A stretch of 24,542 nt of DNA, from assembly GCA_937919435.1 (NCBI GenBank), contig CALFRR010000088.1:1-24542 (forward strand), in the 5' to 3' direction. Position 1 is the stretch's first letter; the number at the start of each line of letters is the position of its first letter. Under the pieces are notes generated by a model. That model saw only the letters and a list, made by a program, of their open reading frames with translations, was not told where the DNA came from and ran no database searches. The stretch is from an uncultured Alphaproteobacteria bacterium. Its GTDB lineage: Bacteria > Pseudomonadota > Alphaproteobacteria > Rhizobiales > Ancalomicrobiaceae. Positions 1 through 8,857 of the stretch are shown here, piece by piece. Position numbers and translations under genes: made by a program.

Positions 1-95
1 ATCGGTGAATCACGCAACCTCGCCGAGCGCAACGGCCTTTTGGGTCAGGCTCTAAGCGGACCTCGTCGTCCGCTCCGTGTCCATTCGCGCAGGCC

Positions 96-227
96 GTGAG
101 GCGGAATCTCATTCGGCCCGTCGAGGCGACGCAATCGACGCATTTGGCCCAGCCTGCTGGCCCGCTGGGCGACAAGACCGTTTCGGAAGCTGAGATCGCT
201 CTGGCGCTGACAAAGATTAAGTCTTGA
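96..227 (+). CDS. Possible small protein (43 aa), unrecognised
   Basis: This short open frame has its in-frame upstream stop at positions 6-8. There is no ATG, so the best start is the GTG at 96. The C-terminus (LGDKTVSEAEIALALTKIKS) looks protein-like and helical. The stop lies only 16 bases before the ATG of the next gene, whose ribosome site begins at 231, so the two could be cotranscribed. The N-terminal half is rich in Arg and Pro, which lowers confidence. No family is recognised. Confidence 0.3.
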   Translation: MRRNLIRPVEATQSTHLAQPAGPLGDKTVSEAEIALALTKIKS

Positions 228-243
228 GTGAAAGGAATTGGAA

Positions 244-1824
244 ATGCCGTTTATTGGATTGAAAGCCGATGAGTATGGTCAGGAACGAGATCTGCTTCCG
301 TATGAATACTATTTGTCGATATTGGGAGAGGAATTGTATCGAGATCCACACCCCCAAAATGAACATCGGGTTGCGGCGATATATTATGACCCGAGTGTCG
401 TCCGCACCGATGCGGTAATGGAGCTCTTGGAAAATCATTACACAGCGATGTTTCCAGGGCGGCAGTTCCTTTTTCATGAGTTCGCACGTGAAAGCCTGAA
501 ATTTGGGAATGTGCTCCGCTATCCCGAGGCCGAAGCGCTCTTTCAAGCGCGTGGCTACGTGTCTGACATAGAAGTCATGAGCTTCGATCGCGGCGGCAGC
601 AAGGAGCCACCGGTCACGGAATACCTCACACACAACCGAGATGCCTGCCTTGTCCACGCGAAGTCGATCGAAGCGCTGCTACGGTCAGGCGTCGTGCATC
701 AGGTTGCGGCGGGTGACGTGAACCGGCAGATCAGCGAACTGCTGGGGCAGTTCGGTGGGGACTTCACTCCTCTGATCAATCACGAAGGAATACTTATCCC
801 GCGGCGCGCGAATTGGAAAAAGGAGATAATTCATATCGCCTATTCCATCTCGAGTGAAGAGATGCGGGATCCTACGCGAGGAGATCCCAGCCGCTTCTAT
901 GGATATACGGGAATTGAGCGAGACGACCAGATTTGCTTTGAGGCATCGAATAGTTGCAAGATTTTCGCAGGAGCAACGCCGGAGGCTCTGACACTCTTCG
1001 AAACCCAGGTTCTTGCCGCTCTTCGGAAGACGGCTGCTGCCGTCGAATTCGAAACGGGGCGTCTCCTGAACGCTGAAGAGACTTACGTTGCGACGAAAAA
1101 TATGCAAGCACTGCGTGCAATTCCGATCAGGGATGAACATGGAAGAGCTAGAAAGAAAGGGGGCCACAATGTGAATATTGAGATATTTACTCCAAATTGC
1201 GATAAAATAAAGAACAGTGTAATAAGTTCGTATATTGATTGTCTAAATGAAAAGAAGGGGAAAAAATTTAGCGGCGGCACGCTGATCGTTTCTGACGATG
1301 TAAGTAATGTCGTAACAGACGAACATATTTTGGTTGCAGCGCTAAATGGATCGACGTACTTACCCCAAATTGATCTTGAGACAGAGTTCGGTCGCGAAGA
1401 TCGACTCTTATGGTTGTTTCCGGCTGCACGGTGGATCTGGACGTTGAAGAACAAGCGGCATGCGGTGCTCGAACGAACCATGGCGAAGACCCTCGTCGAG
1501 ATAGCCGATGCTTCGCCGGACAGCGATATCAATAACGAGTTGTGGTGCCTCAAAAGGCTGATCGGACGCTGCCTGGCTGAGCCGGTCTGGTCCGTCCTGG
1601 AAGATGCGTGCCGTGAAATCTCGGAAGAAGAAGGATCTCGTTCGATCTCGGTTTCCTACGCGTGGACCCGAGATCTCGAGCATCCGTGGGCGGCGACGCG
1701 GACCGACGACCAGATCGTGATCCAGGGGCCGTTGCTCGATTTTCCTGTCACTGGTGCCGAAGAGTGGAACGAGAGAGCGGGGATTGTCGATGAGGCGGGA
1801 GGCTTCACGCTGCACTCTCGGTGA
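244..1824 (+). CDS. Hypothetical protein, 526 aa, probable cargo gene
   Basis: I do not recognise this protein. The ATG at 244 is preceded by AAAGGA at 231-236, which favours it over an in-frame TTG at 238. There is no signal peptide and no membrane segment, so it is probably cytoplasmic. The middle of the gene (about 1165-1330) is clearly AT-richer than the rest and encodes a Lys/Asn/Ile-rich stretch (from ..NVNIEIFTPNCDK to the KKGKKF region), suggesting a mosaic or foreign origin. The C-terminal half is acidic and Trp-rich. The gene converges on the coupling-protein gene, with a hairpin between them. Its place at the edge of a mobilizable element suggests accessory cargo, for example defence or stress, but nothing in the sequence proves a function. 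Confidence 0.75.
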   Translation: MPFIGLKADEYGQERDLLPYEYYLSILGEELYRDPHPQNEHRVAAIYYDPSVVRTDAVMELLENHYTAMFPGRQFLFHEFARESLKFGNVLRYPEAEALFQARGYVSDIEVMSFDRGGSKEPPVTEYLTHNRDACLVHAKSIEALLRSGVVHQVAAGDVNRQISELLGQFGGDFTPLINHEGILIPRRANWKKEIIHIAYSISSEEMRDPTRGDPSRFYGYTGIERDDQICFEASNSCKIFAGATPEALTLFETQVLAALRKTAAAVEFETGRLLNAEETYVATKNMQALRAIPIRDEHGRARKKGGHNVNIEIFTPNCDKIKNSVISSYIDCLNEKKGKKFSGGTLIVSDDVSNVVTDEHILVAALNGSTYLPQIDLETEFGREDRLLWLFPAARWIWTLKNKRHAVLERTMAKTLVEIADASPDSDINNELWCLKRLIGRCLAEPVWSVLEDACREISEEEGSRSISVSYAWTRDLEHPWAATRTDDQIVIQGPLLDFPVTGAEEWNERAGIVDEAGGFTLHSR

Positions 1825-1847
1825 GGATTGCGAACAAACAACGACTA

Positions 1848-1877
1848 TCCCGGTCTCCGAGCAGTCGGAGGCCGGGA
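1848..1877 (-). terminator. Hairpin terminator between convergent genes
   Basis: A 13-base arm (1848-1860) pairs with 1865-1877 across the loop GCAG, with one G-T wobble. The sequence after the hairpin is T-rich when read leftward, so it best serves the transfer operon that ends at 1889. It may also stop transcription from the 526-residue protein gene, which ends at 1824. Confidence 0.6.
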
Positions 1878-1888
1878 CAATCGCATAC

Positions 1889-3670
1889 TTAGGGATTCTG
1901 CGGGATCTGGCTCAACCAACCGGCCGGAATGAATCTCGGACGTCGTTCAGCCCATGTCGTCAGCGGCCATTCGAGAACGTAGACTTGACCATAGGATTGA
2001 ACGACTGCCGTGATTTTGACGATATTGTCGTTCTCATCCAGTTGCCACTTTCTCGTGAATCTCGAAGAGAACCCCAAAAATCTCAGCGTCCAGTTGTAAC
2101 ATCTGGCGAATGTAGCCCATTGGTTAGTGGATTTGGTGACCCCCAATTGGCTTGCCATTCGGGTGGTACTGAAGGCTGGAATGGTCTCCCTCAACTCGAC
2201 CTCGCTCCGCGTGTCGTCCTTGGCGGGCGTACGGTTGGGCACCAATCGCACGATTTTACGTGTGCCGAGGAGGCTTTGAACGTGTTCGGACGATGCTCCG
2301 GGTGGCTCGACACCAAAGATCTTGATCAGGAACAGATCGTTGATCGCGGCGGCATCCTCACGACCGTATTTTTCGACGATGTGCTGGTACGTCTGACAAC
2401 CCAAGACGACCACCAGCCCATTTTCTCGTCCGAGAGACATGGTGTGCGTGAATCCTTCGATTCGATTGATCTCATGGAACTCGTCGAGGATTAATGCCAC
2501 CCTTCGCTTGGAATCTTTGGAAAGTTGGGGGTCGATGAGATTGCGTGAAATGGTCCTTAGCAAATAGCCGACGACGAGAGACGAAATGGCTTCATATTCC
2601 GAAGAAAATTGCACGATGACTGTCCGGGTGCCCTTGTAGCCGTCCGAGAGCCACCGCTTCACCGAGAAGCGCTGCTCGGGCGGCATGTGCCCCCACGCCC
2701 AGGCGAGAGGGCGAAGGTTGGCGTATGCGGCAGAACGCAACGTCAATAGGATGCCGGTGACGGTTTTGTCGTCGACTTCTTCGTCGGCACTTTCGAGGAG
2801 GGTCCCGACGTTGAAGCGCATGTTGGCGATCCGCCTGCGGAGTTCTGAAGAGCTTTTGGTGATGACACCGAGCAGAGTGGCTGCGGTCCATTTCCCAGGC
2901 CGGCGTTCCTGGAGATGCAGGATGATGTCGGTCAGAACAGCACGAACGCAGTCGGACCAAAAGGGCGGATCCGACTGGGGGATGATGTCGGCTGCGAACT
3001 GAGTGGCGGCGGCGCTGTTGGTGATATCGGCGGCGAGGTCGAGGGCGTGGGATCCCTCCAGGTGGGCACCGATCAGAATCGAGTCCTGGCTGTCGAATGC
3101 TGCCGTGTATTCGCCCTTCACGCACAGAATTACGGTGCGATCTCCTCGTTCGATCATCTGATCGGCGATGGCACGAATAATGTTCGATTTGCCACTGTTG
3201 GGCGAACCCAGCACCATGATGTTCTTCGTTTCCGCACTGAAGGGCATGGGCAGATGAGGACAGAGGTAGATTCCGTCTGGAACTCCCCTGCCTGCTTCGG
3301 CTATCATTCGAGACCGCAAATTGTTGCGGGCGTCATCGGTATAGTAGACATGTGGGTCTGCATCGGTCTCTTGAGTGAACGGGTCGACCAGTGGTGCGCG
3401 TGATTTCGCTGCAGTGTAGGTCGCCAGACCTCCGATACCGCCAATAAACAGAGAAAGCATCCCCCGAAAGACACCTGAATGCCCAAAATGGTAGTCGCTA
3501 TAGGCAAAAATCGAGCTCGCTGTCACGTCGATTGTGACGTCGCCCAGGTCGAGCGCGGTGAGTCCCGCAAAGGAGGTGACACTGAAGACAGCCAGGGACA
3601 GGCTGGCTGTCCAGAAGGCCTTCGTCTTGCCGCGGATGGGGTTGAGGTTGGAAGTGTTGGTACTGGACAT
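1889..3670 (-). CDS. Type IV coupling protein, VirD4/TraD-like ATPase (593 aa)
   Basis: This is the membrane ATPase that brings the relaxase-DNA complex to a type IV secretion channel. Two hydrophobic segments lie at about residues 18-36 and 65-85. They are followed by a soluble RecA-like domain with Walker A GSPNSGKS at 155-162 and Walker B VALILDE at 391-397. The fold order (two N-terminal helices, then nucleotide-binding domain) and the length match TraD/VirD4 proteins. The ATG at 3670 has AAAGGA just upstream; the frame stays open further upstream to a weaker start at 3757, but that would overlap the previous gene. It is the last gene of the leftward operon, 23 bases after the proposed end of the small membrane protein. 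No mating-pair genes are nearby, so it probably docks to a helper's channel. Confidence 0.88.
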   Translation of the reverse strand: MSSTNTSNLNPIRGKTKAFWTASLSLAVFSVTSFAGLTALDLGDVTIDVTASSIFAYSDYHFGHSGVFRGMLSLFIGGIGGLATYTAAKSRAPLVDPFTQETDADPHVYYTDDARNNLRSRMIAEAGRGVPDGIYLCPHLPMPFSAETKNIMVLGSPNSGKSNIIRAIADQMIERGDRTVILCVKGEYTAAFDSQDSILIGAHLEGSHALDLAADITNSAAATQFAADIIPQSDPPFWSDCVRAVLTDIILHLQERRPGKWTAATLLGVITKSSSELRRRIANMRFNVGTLLESADEEVDDKTVTGILLTLRSAAYANLRPLAWAWGHMPPEQRFSVKRWLSDGYKGTRTVIVQFSSEYEAISSLVVGYLLRTISRNLIDPQLSKDSKRRVALILDEFHEINRIEGFTHTMSLGRENGLVVVLGCQTYQHIVEKYGREDAAAINDLFLIKIFGVEPPGASSEHVQSLLGTRKIVRLVPNRTPAKDDTRSEVELRETIPAFSTTRMASQLGVTKSTNQWATFARCYNWTLRFLGFSSRFTRKWQLDENDNIVKITAVVQSYGQVYVLEWPLTTWAERRPRFIPAGWLSQIPQNP

Positions 3671-3693
3671 CTTGTTTCCTTTCGAGTTGGATG

Positions 3694-4142
3694 TCAGCCG
3701 AAGCGGCGGAATATGAATGCGACGGCGGCGCAGGAAAGCAGAGAGGCCGCACACCATAGTAAACAGCGATGGTGTAGAGGCTGAGCGTCCGCGTCCGTCG
3801 GTGATGCCAATCCTGAATATGGCGTGGTGGACGGGGCAATTGAAGGTCGCCGTCTTTGACAGTCGTCTTCGACTTGGACGTAATTGCCTTCGGTCGAGGC
3901 TTTTTCTTCGGCCTAGTCGCCGGTGGTGGAACGAGGCGTTCGGCGGCTAGGTCCGAAGTCCGTCGGATCACCTGTTGATCGAGTTGATCGAAGGCTCTGC
4001 TGTCGATCAAAGCCGGGTAATTGGAGATGCGGTCCAATACGATTTTGGCGCGCCGTTCGATTTCTTCCTTCCCCTCCAGTTCGATCTGATCGAGATGGAG
4101 GTCGACTGAAGTGTGATCTTCGTCACGATGGTTGGCGGGCAT
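3694..4142 (-). CDS. Small C-terminally anchored membrane protein, apparent -1 frameshift
   Basis: The ATG at 4142 overlaps the stop of the upstream gene (TGATG), after GGGAGG, so translation is probably coupled. The first 128 or so residues are charged: an acidic helix, then a Pro/Lys-rich linker. Read straight on, the frame continues to 3498, far inside the coupling-protein gene, and loses protein character. A -1 shift near 3752-3757 joins LSLYTIAVYYG to CAASLLSCAAVAFIFRRFG and a stop at 3694-3696. This gives a continuous membrane helix ending 23 bases before the next ATG. I therefore propose either an indel (mutation or sequence error) or recoding. The role is probably accessory to the coupling protein or relaxosome. 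No family is recognised. Confidence 0.55.
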
Positions 4143-4835
4143 CACTTTCCTCCCTCAGGAAGAGAAATAATTCGGGATAGTTGCGCGTGCATCTCACGCC
4201 AGAACTGAGCAACGGCGCTCTTCATGATCTTGATTTCGCCGATCGAGCGGTTGAGGGCCAGGGCTCCGTCCTCGGGCTTCATCGCTAGAATCTTCAAGAA
4301 GCGGATCCCTGCTCCCTCGAACGGAGCCCAATACTCCCGCTGGATTGCCGGCATAACGATCCGATCGGCTCCTGCAGCTGTGGCAAGCAGGGTGGCGTAG
4401 TTCGCCTCCGCGATCGAACCCGGCGCGATCCGTCCGACCGATCCGCCATGTCGGTTCTCGATCAGTACCAGTCGAATATTCGGGACGGCGTCGAGAAGCC
4501 GCGTCACCGTGTAGGTGGACTGAGCTGTCGACTCTGGATCGAGAGGGAAGAAGGGCACGCAGGCGATCGTCGGCAATTGCCACTGCGCGATGTCACCCGA
4601 GTAGTCGACCATAGTCAGGAACGTGGAGACGTTCTCGACTTGGTTCGCGCCTGAATCGAGGAGCGAGATCATCTGCTGGCCGAGAGACTCACGAACGCTG
4701 TCGTAGAACGGCGTCAGAGCCCGTGTGGCGATCGTGGGATCGTCCGTCAGCAGATTGGGATCGGGCCGAAGATCGCGAACGCCCTCTCCGATCATCTGCG
4801 AGAGACGCTGTTGGTCGTCGATTTGGAAAGGCCTA

Positions 4836-4848
4836 GAGCGGTTTCCGA
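4836..4848 (+). repeat. IS630 left inverted repeat
   Basis: GAGCGGTTTCCGA, directly after the target TA at 4834-4835. It matches the complement of the right end with one mismatch in 13 bases. Confidence 0.9.
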
Positions 4849-4926
4849 CCTGAAGGAATCGCAAGGGATTCCCGAATCGGCGTTCTCCTGATTCAAGCTG
4901 CATGCTGGCGAAGGAGGCCGGCATGC

Positions 4927-5873
4927 ATGGCCAAGGCTCTTTCTTCGGATCTTCGTTCCCGTGTGATCGCCGCGATCGACGGTGGCCTGTCCTGTCGGCA
5001 AGCAGCCCTCCGCATCGGCGTCAGCGCAGCGAGCGCGGTTCGGTGGGCGGCGTTGCGGCGACGAACGGGCGACGTGACGCCTGCTCTCCAGGGTGGGGAT
5101 CGCCGTTCCCGGCACATCGAGGCTCATGCCGACCTGATCCTCGGCCTCGTCGAAGAAACGCCGGACATCACGCTGACAGAGTTGCGGGCGCGGCTCGGCG
5201 AACAAGGGGTCGGCGTCGGCCTCGCCACGCTGTGGCGGTTCTTCGATCGGCGTCGGATCACCGTCAAAAAAAGACGGCGCATGCCGCCGAGCAAGATCGA
5301 CCCGACATCCTGAAGCGGCGAGAGGAGTGGTTCGACGGACAGATCGATCTCGACCCGAACCGCCTCGTCTTCATCGACGAAACCTGGGCGTCGACCAACA
5401 TGGCGCGCAAATGCGGCCGCGCCCCGAAAGGGCAACGCCTCCGGGTCGGGATCCCACACGGTCACTGGAAAACGACGACCTTCGTCGCCGGTCTCCGGCT
5501 CACCGGAATGGTCGCACCGATGGTCATCGACAAGCCGATCAATCGGAGCTCGTTCCAAGCCTATGTCGACTAGGTTCTCGTTCCCTGCCTGACGCCCGGC
5601 GACATCGTCGTCATGGACAACCTCGCCAGCCACAAAGTGCCGGGCGTCCGCGAGGCGATCGAAGCGGTCGGAGCCGAGTTGCTCTACCTGCCGCCCTACA
5701 GCCCCGACTTCAACCCGATCGAGAGCGCCTTCTCCAAGCTGAAGGCGCTCCTGCGAAAGGCCGCTCGCCGCAGCATCGAGGGGCTGTGGTCGACGATCGG
5801 CGACCTACTCGATGCCTTCTCGCCGCAGGAGTGCGCCAACTTCTTCGCCAACGCCGGTTACGATGCAATCTGA
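4927..5873 (+). pseudogene. IS630 transposase, orfA/orfB frameshift plus amber codon
   Basis: OrfA (4927-5313, 128 aa) holds the N-terminal HTH (SCRQAALRIGVSAASAVRW). An A7 run at 5266-5272 can shift ribosomes -1 into the frame that continues as KTAHAAEQDRPDILKRREEW, as in many two-frame IS630 elements. The DDE catalytic domain follows: FIDETW, VMDNLASHK and PDFNPIES supply Asp, Asp and Glu. A TAG at 5571-5573 interrupts it after QAYVD, where related transposases usually have a Gln or Glu codon before VLVP. All other motifs are intact, so this is probably one recent nonsense change. Full-length product would need both frameshifting and amber read-through, and the copy is probably inactive by itself. 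Confidence 0.88.
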
Positions 5874-5886
5874 TCGGAAAACGCTC
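5874..5886 (-). repeat. IS630 right inverted repeat
   Basis: Read leftward this is GAGCGTTTTCCGA, directly inside the target TA at 5887-5888. It starts right after the transposase stop codon at 5871-5873. Confidence 0.9.
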
Positions 5887-6177
5887 TAAACGGATACCGA
5901 TTGACGGTGAAGACATCGGCCAGGAAAGTGGAAAGCATTGGAGTGCCTGAACTCTTCAGATTGATGCTGATGATCGCAAATGGCGGAACGATGAGATTGG
6001 GCTTCATCGGCACGTGAACCTCCGGTTCGTTCGGCTCGTTGTCGAGCTTACGTTACGGAGAGTGGAACAGATTATCGAAGAGGGATTGGCTCGACCAAAA
6101 AATCTTGATCGAATCTGGATTTCCCAGACGACTTCGGGACGCATTCCTTTCGGAATGCCCCGAGACCCTTGCCCTTG

Positions 6178-8850
6178 TCACCCGTCCGACAGATCGAGCC
6201 CCCGCACGCGGGGCGGCCGCCGCTCTTGCCGCTCGATCGATGATGCGGGCGACTGCCGCTGCGTTTCCTGTGTGCTCGTCACGTCCAGGGTAGTGCGTTT
6301 CACGCCGCTCCGAGACAGCCGTTCGGCGACGAATGCAGCGCGTCTCTCCGCCGCGAATTGGCGAATCCGGCCCTGGTCTGAAAGCGGCAGATCGGAGCGC
6401 ATACGTGCATCGAGTGCTTTGTCGTCGACGAAAAAGGTCGTCTCCTGCCTGGCACGGCTGGCCGCGACATAGATTGCGTGTCGATTCATGTCGGGCGTCA
6501 TCAGCACCAGCGCCCGATCTGCCGTGAGACCCTGTGCTCCATAGACCGTGGTGCTGTAGGCGTGGGCGATCCGTGCTCGTCCCCGCTCATCCTCGACTTC
6601 GCCCGTTGTGAACGTCAGGTGCTCGTCGCCGATGCGGGCGACGACGCGGATCTTGTTTTGGCGATCGGGGCCGACCGAAACGACAGTTGCCTCCGTACCG
6701 TTGATGACCTCGTGCCCGTCGAGCTGGGCACGGCAAAGAAATCGAATGTGGTCTCCTCGGGCCAGCGGCAGCTTCACGTCGTGGCCGGACGGAGAGGATG
6801 CGTCGATGGTCACCTCGTCCCCTCGGATCGAACCGTCACGACGCAGCCGTTGGCGGACCACCTGGGAAATGGCGCGAACGTCGGCGTTCGTTGCGGCGAT
6901 CACCAAGACGTTCTCTTTCGGAGCAACCAATGCCGTCTGTTCCCACCGGTCGACCAACGCCTCGATCGTCGCCTTGCGATCGGGTCCATGTCGGACGAAC
7001 CCGCGGTCGGCGAACGCCCTCAATGCCGCGCCGGCTTCGCCTCGCCCGAAATCGAGAATTGCGTCTCGGAGCCACGGCTCCTTCTGACGCTGGATCGCCT
7101 CCACTCGCTTCGCTTCGATGGCTTCGGTAACCAGGCGAAGGCCTGCACCGGCTCCGACGGCCTGCAACTGGTTCCAATCGCCCACGAGGATCAGTTTCGG
7201 CGTCGCGCCGTCACGCGCCACTTCTCGGAAGGCGGCGAGTACGGCGTGCATCTGCCGTGAGGAGAGTAGACCTGCCTCGTCGAGGACCAAGACGGTCTTC
7301 GCGTTGAGGAACGGCCTGCCGGCGGCGGCCTTCGCCAACCACGAATCCGTCGCTCGGGCTTCGATCTGCAGATCGTCCCTGAGCATGTTGGCGATCTTCC
7401 AGGCCGTTGCCGATCCGATTACTCGGTAGCCTGCGTCTTCCCAAGCCTCCTTGATCGGACGGAGTGTGGTCGTCTTGCCCGATCCTGGCGCCCCCTCGAT
7501 GATGGTGATCGTGTCGCCGCGCGTTGCGGCCCGAATGGCGTCGATCTGTTCGGGACCGAGTGTCGTCGCAGCGATCAGGCGGTCGACCAGAGACGGGTCG
7601 GGTACCGAGCTCCGCAGTGCATCGAGATCACGCGCCATCTGCCCGATGCCGCGTTCGATGGCGTACATCTCTGGCGTCGTCAGAACCGGATGGCCCCAGA
7701 CGTCCCGACTCAACGTGACAAGGGCTCCCGCCCCCTGTAACCGCTCGATCTCGCTCTCGACGCGCGTCATCGAATGCCCCGTGCCCACCAGAGCGGCGGA
7801 GATCGCCGCGTGGAGATGACGGCGCTCGAAAATGCTCTCGTTCTCGGTCAACGCGTTCGGGATGGCATCGATCTTCGCGCGAAGAGCGGCGTCACGCTCC
7901 TCCTCCGAAATCGACCGATCGTGGATCTGGTGAGATTGGAGGCATCCGCGAACGATCTCGCTGGGGTATCGACCGAGGTTACGGGTATGGCGGCTCCAAG
8001 ACGCACGACGGTCTTCCTTGCCGAGGTCGCGTTTGGCCCTTCGGGTCACACGGGTGATCTCCGCGGCGAGCGCGGGTGCCTGGTGACTGACGAGGCCGTG
8101 CTTGTCCAGTTCGTTCTCGATGTCTCGACGCCGCGCGGAAAAGTAGTTTCGGAGTTCGGCGTCGATGCCTGCGACTTCGAATAGACCGTTGCTTCCATCT
8201 GGTTCGATCGCGAGGCCGATCTCTCCGAGCCCCTTCGCGAGTTCGGCATGATAGGCCGCGCCCGACGCCATCTTCCAGGCGAACAGAGCCTTCCCATCGA
8301 GTGCCCCGACGGAATCCCGCTTCTGCCCCAAATTGAGGGCGACCGCATGGGAGTGGAGGTTTGGATCGGAGAAGGTCTGGCCATCCTCATGCTCGGCCGG
8401 CCTCGCGTCACCGTGTTGGAAGTAGGCCACGGTCAGACGGGTGTGCTCGCGACGCGCGCCACCCTTGCCATGCCGACAGAAGGCGGCGTTCTCCTCGAGC
8501 ACCTTCAGAGCGGCGGTGACCGCGCTCTCCTGCGCCCGCTCGATCTTCGCCCTCAGCTCGTCGTCGGCAAGCCCCCAGAGGATGGAGACAGATTTCGGTG
8601 CAGAGAAGGTCAGGTCGTACCCACCGACCCGTTGAGCACGGTCGGCTTGCTTCGGAAGCATCGGAAGACCGGTGAGGTCGAGGCCGGCATGAAGACGTTC
8701 GAAATCTGCGGTGTCGACCTCGAGGCCGGCGGCAATTCGGAGGTCGAGACCGACAGCCAGCCACTTGCCTCGCGGTTCGCTCACCTCGGTGTAATAGTTC
8801 GTCAAGGAAGTGTAATACTGAGCCGACGTTCCGGCAGACAGGGTTGCCAC
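6178..8850 (-). CDS. MobF-family conjugative relaxase-helicase (TrwC/TraI-like), 890 aa
   Basis: This enzyme nicks oriT, stays bound to the 5' end and unwinds the strand for transfer. The relaxase domain spans about residues 1-310. It has tyrosine pairs YY at 12-13 and 19-20, spaced as in TraI, and metal-binding histidines at 146 (FQH), 166 and 168 (NLHSHAVALN). The stretch between His146 and the HSH pair is longer than usual. The RecD-like helicase has Walker A GAPGSGKT at 452-459 and Walker B VLVLDEA at 519-525. No ATG is available: GTG at 8850 (8 bases after GGAGG) is chosen, and TTG at 8853 is possible. It is the first gene of the leftward transfer operon, 170 bases ahead of the split P-loop gene. 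Its length is close to that of TrwC (about 966 aa). Confidence 0.93.
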   Translation of the reverse strand: MATLSAGTSAQYYTSLTNYYTEVSEPRGKWLAVGLDLRIAAGLEVDTADFERLHAGLDLTGLPMLPKQADRAQRVGGYDLTFSAPKSVSILWGLADDELRAKIERAQESAVTAALKVLEENAAFCRHGKGGARREHTRLTVAYFQHGDARPAEHEDGQTFSDPNLHSHAVALNLGQKRDSVGALDGKALFAWKMASGAAYHAELAKGLGEIGLAIEPDGSNGLFEVAGIDAELRNYFSARRRDIENELDKHGLVSHQAPALAAEITRVTRRAKRDLGKEDRRASWSRHTRNLGRYPSEIVRGCLQSHQIHDRSISEEERDAALRAKIDAIPNALTENESIFERRHLHAAISAALVGTGHSMTRVESEIERLQGAGALVTLSRDVWGHPVLTTPEMYAIERGIGQMARDLDALRSSVPDPSLVDRLIAATTLGPEQIDAIRAATRGDTITIIEGAPGSGKTTTLRPIKEAWEDAGYRVIGSATAWKIANMLRDDLQIEARATDSWLAKAAAGRPFLNAKTVLVLDEAGLLSSRQMHAVLAAFREVARDGATPKLILVGDWNQLQAVGAGAGLRLVTEAIEAKRVEAIQRQKEPWLRDAILDFGRGEAGAALRAFADRGFVRHGPDRKATIEALVDRWEQTALVAPKENVLVIAATNADVRAISQVVRQRLRRDGSIRGDEVTIDASSPSGHDVKLPLARGDHIRFLCRAQLDGHEVINGTEATVVSVGPDRQNKIRVVARIGDEHLTFTTGEVEDERGRARIAHAYSTTVYGAQGLTADRALVLMTPDMNRHAIYVAASRARQETTFFVDDKALDARMRSDLPLSDQGRIRQFAAERRAAFVAERLSRSGVKRTTLDVTSTQETQRQSPASSIERQERRPPRVRGLDLSDG

Positions 8851-8857
8851 CAATGGA

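Larger units (their letters stand above)
4836..5886 (+). mobile_element. IS630-family insertion sequence (1051 bp)
   Basis: The ends are imperfect inverted repeats: GAGCGGTTTCCGA on the left and the complement of GAGCGTTTTCCGA on the right. Each is flanked by the TA dinucleotide expected for IS630/Tc1-type insertion (4834-4835 and 5887-5888). Excision with one TA restores the reading frame of the interrupted gene exactly. The single transposase frame set runs rightward, opposite to the host operon. The near-intact ends and exact duplication suggest a recent insertion. Confidence 0.93.
4142..6007 (-). pseudogene. TraL/StbB-like P-loop protein, split by IS630
   Basis: The gene is cut by the IS at 4836-5886. 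Removing the IS and one TA copy joins 6007-5887 to 4833-4142 in frame and gives a 270-residue protein. The ATG at 6007 has GGAGG upstream. The restored N-terminus (IVPPFAIISINLKSSGT..) matches the strand-loop-helix of ParA-like NTPases, but the Walker A Lys is replaced (KSSGTPM where KGGVGKS is expected). ISLLDSGANQ resembles the second conserved block of TraL. The order of blocks fits conjugation-associated TraL/StbB proteins better than partition ParA. It lies between relaxase and coupling-protein genes. The 3' part could still be translated from the ATG at 4924 within the IS end, giving an N-terminally altered 260-residue product. Confidence 0.7.

Noticed and set aside
3498..3693. Straight continuation of the small membrane-protein frame into the coupling-protein gene
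   Set aside because: The sequence there is His/Pro/Gln-rich without pattern and lies over the conserved N-terminus of the ATPase in another frame.
6004..6144. 46-residue leftward frame whose stop overlaps the P-loop gene start
   Set aside because: The ATGA-type overlap is suggestive, but the AAAGGA before its ATG is too close and the product is Arg/Ser/Thr-rich with no protein-like pattern.
6141..6158. Hairpin GCATTCC/GGAATGC just downstream of the relaxase gene
   Set aside because: A 7-bp stem with a 4-base loop is present, but no T-run follows on the leftward strand, so I do not call it a terminator.
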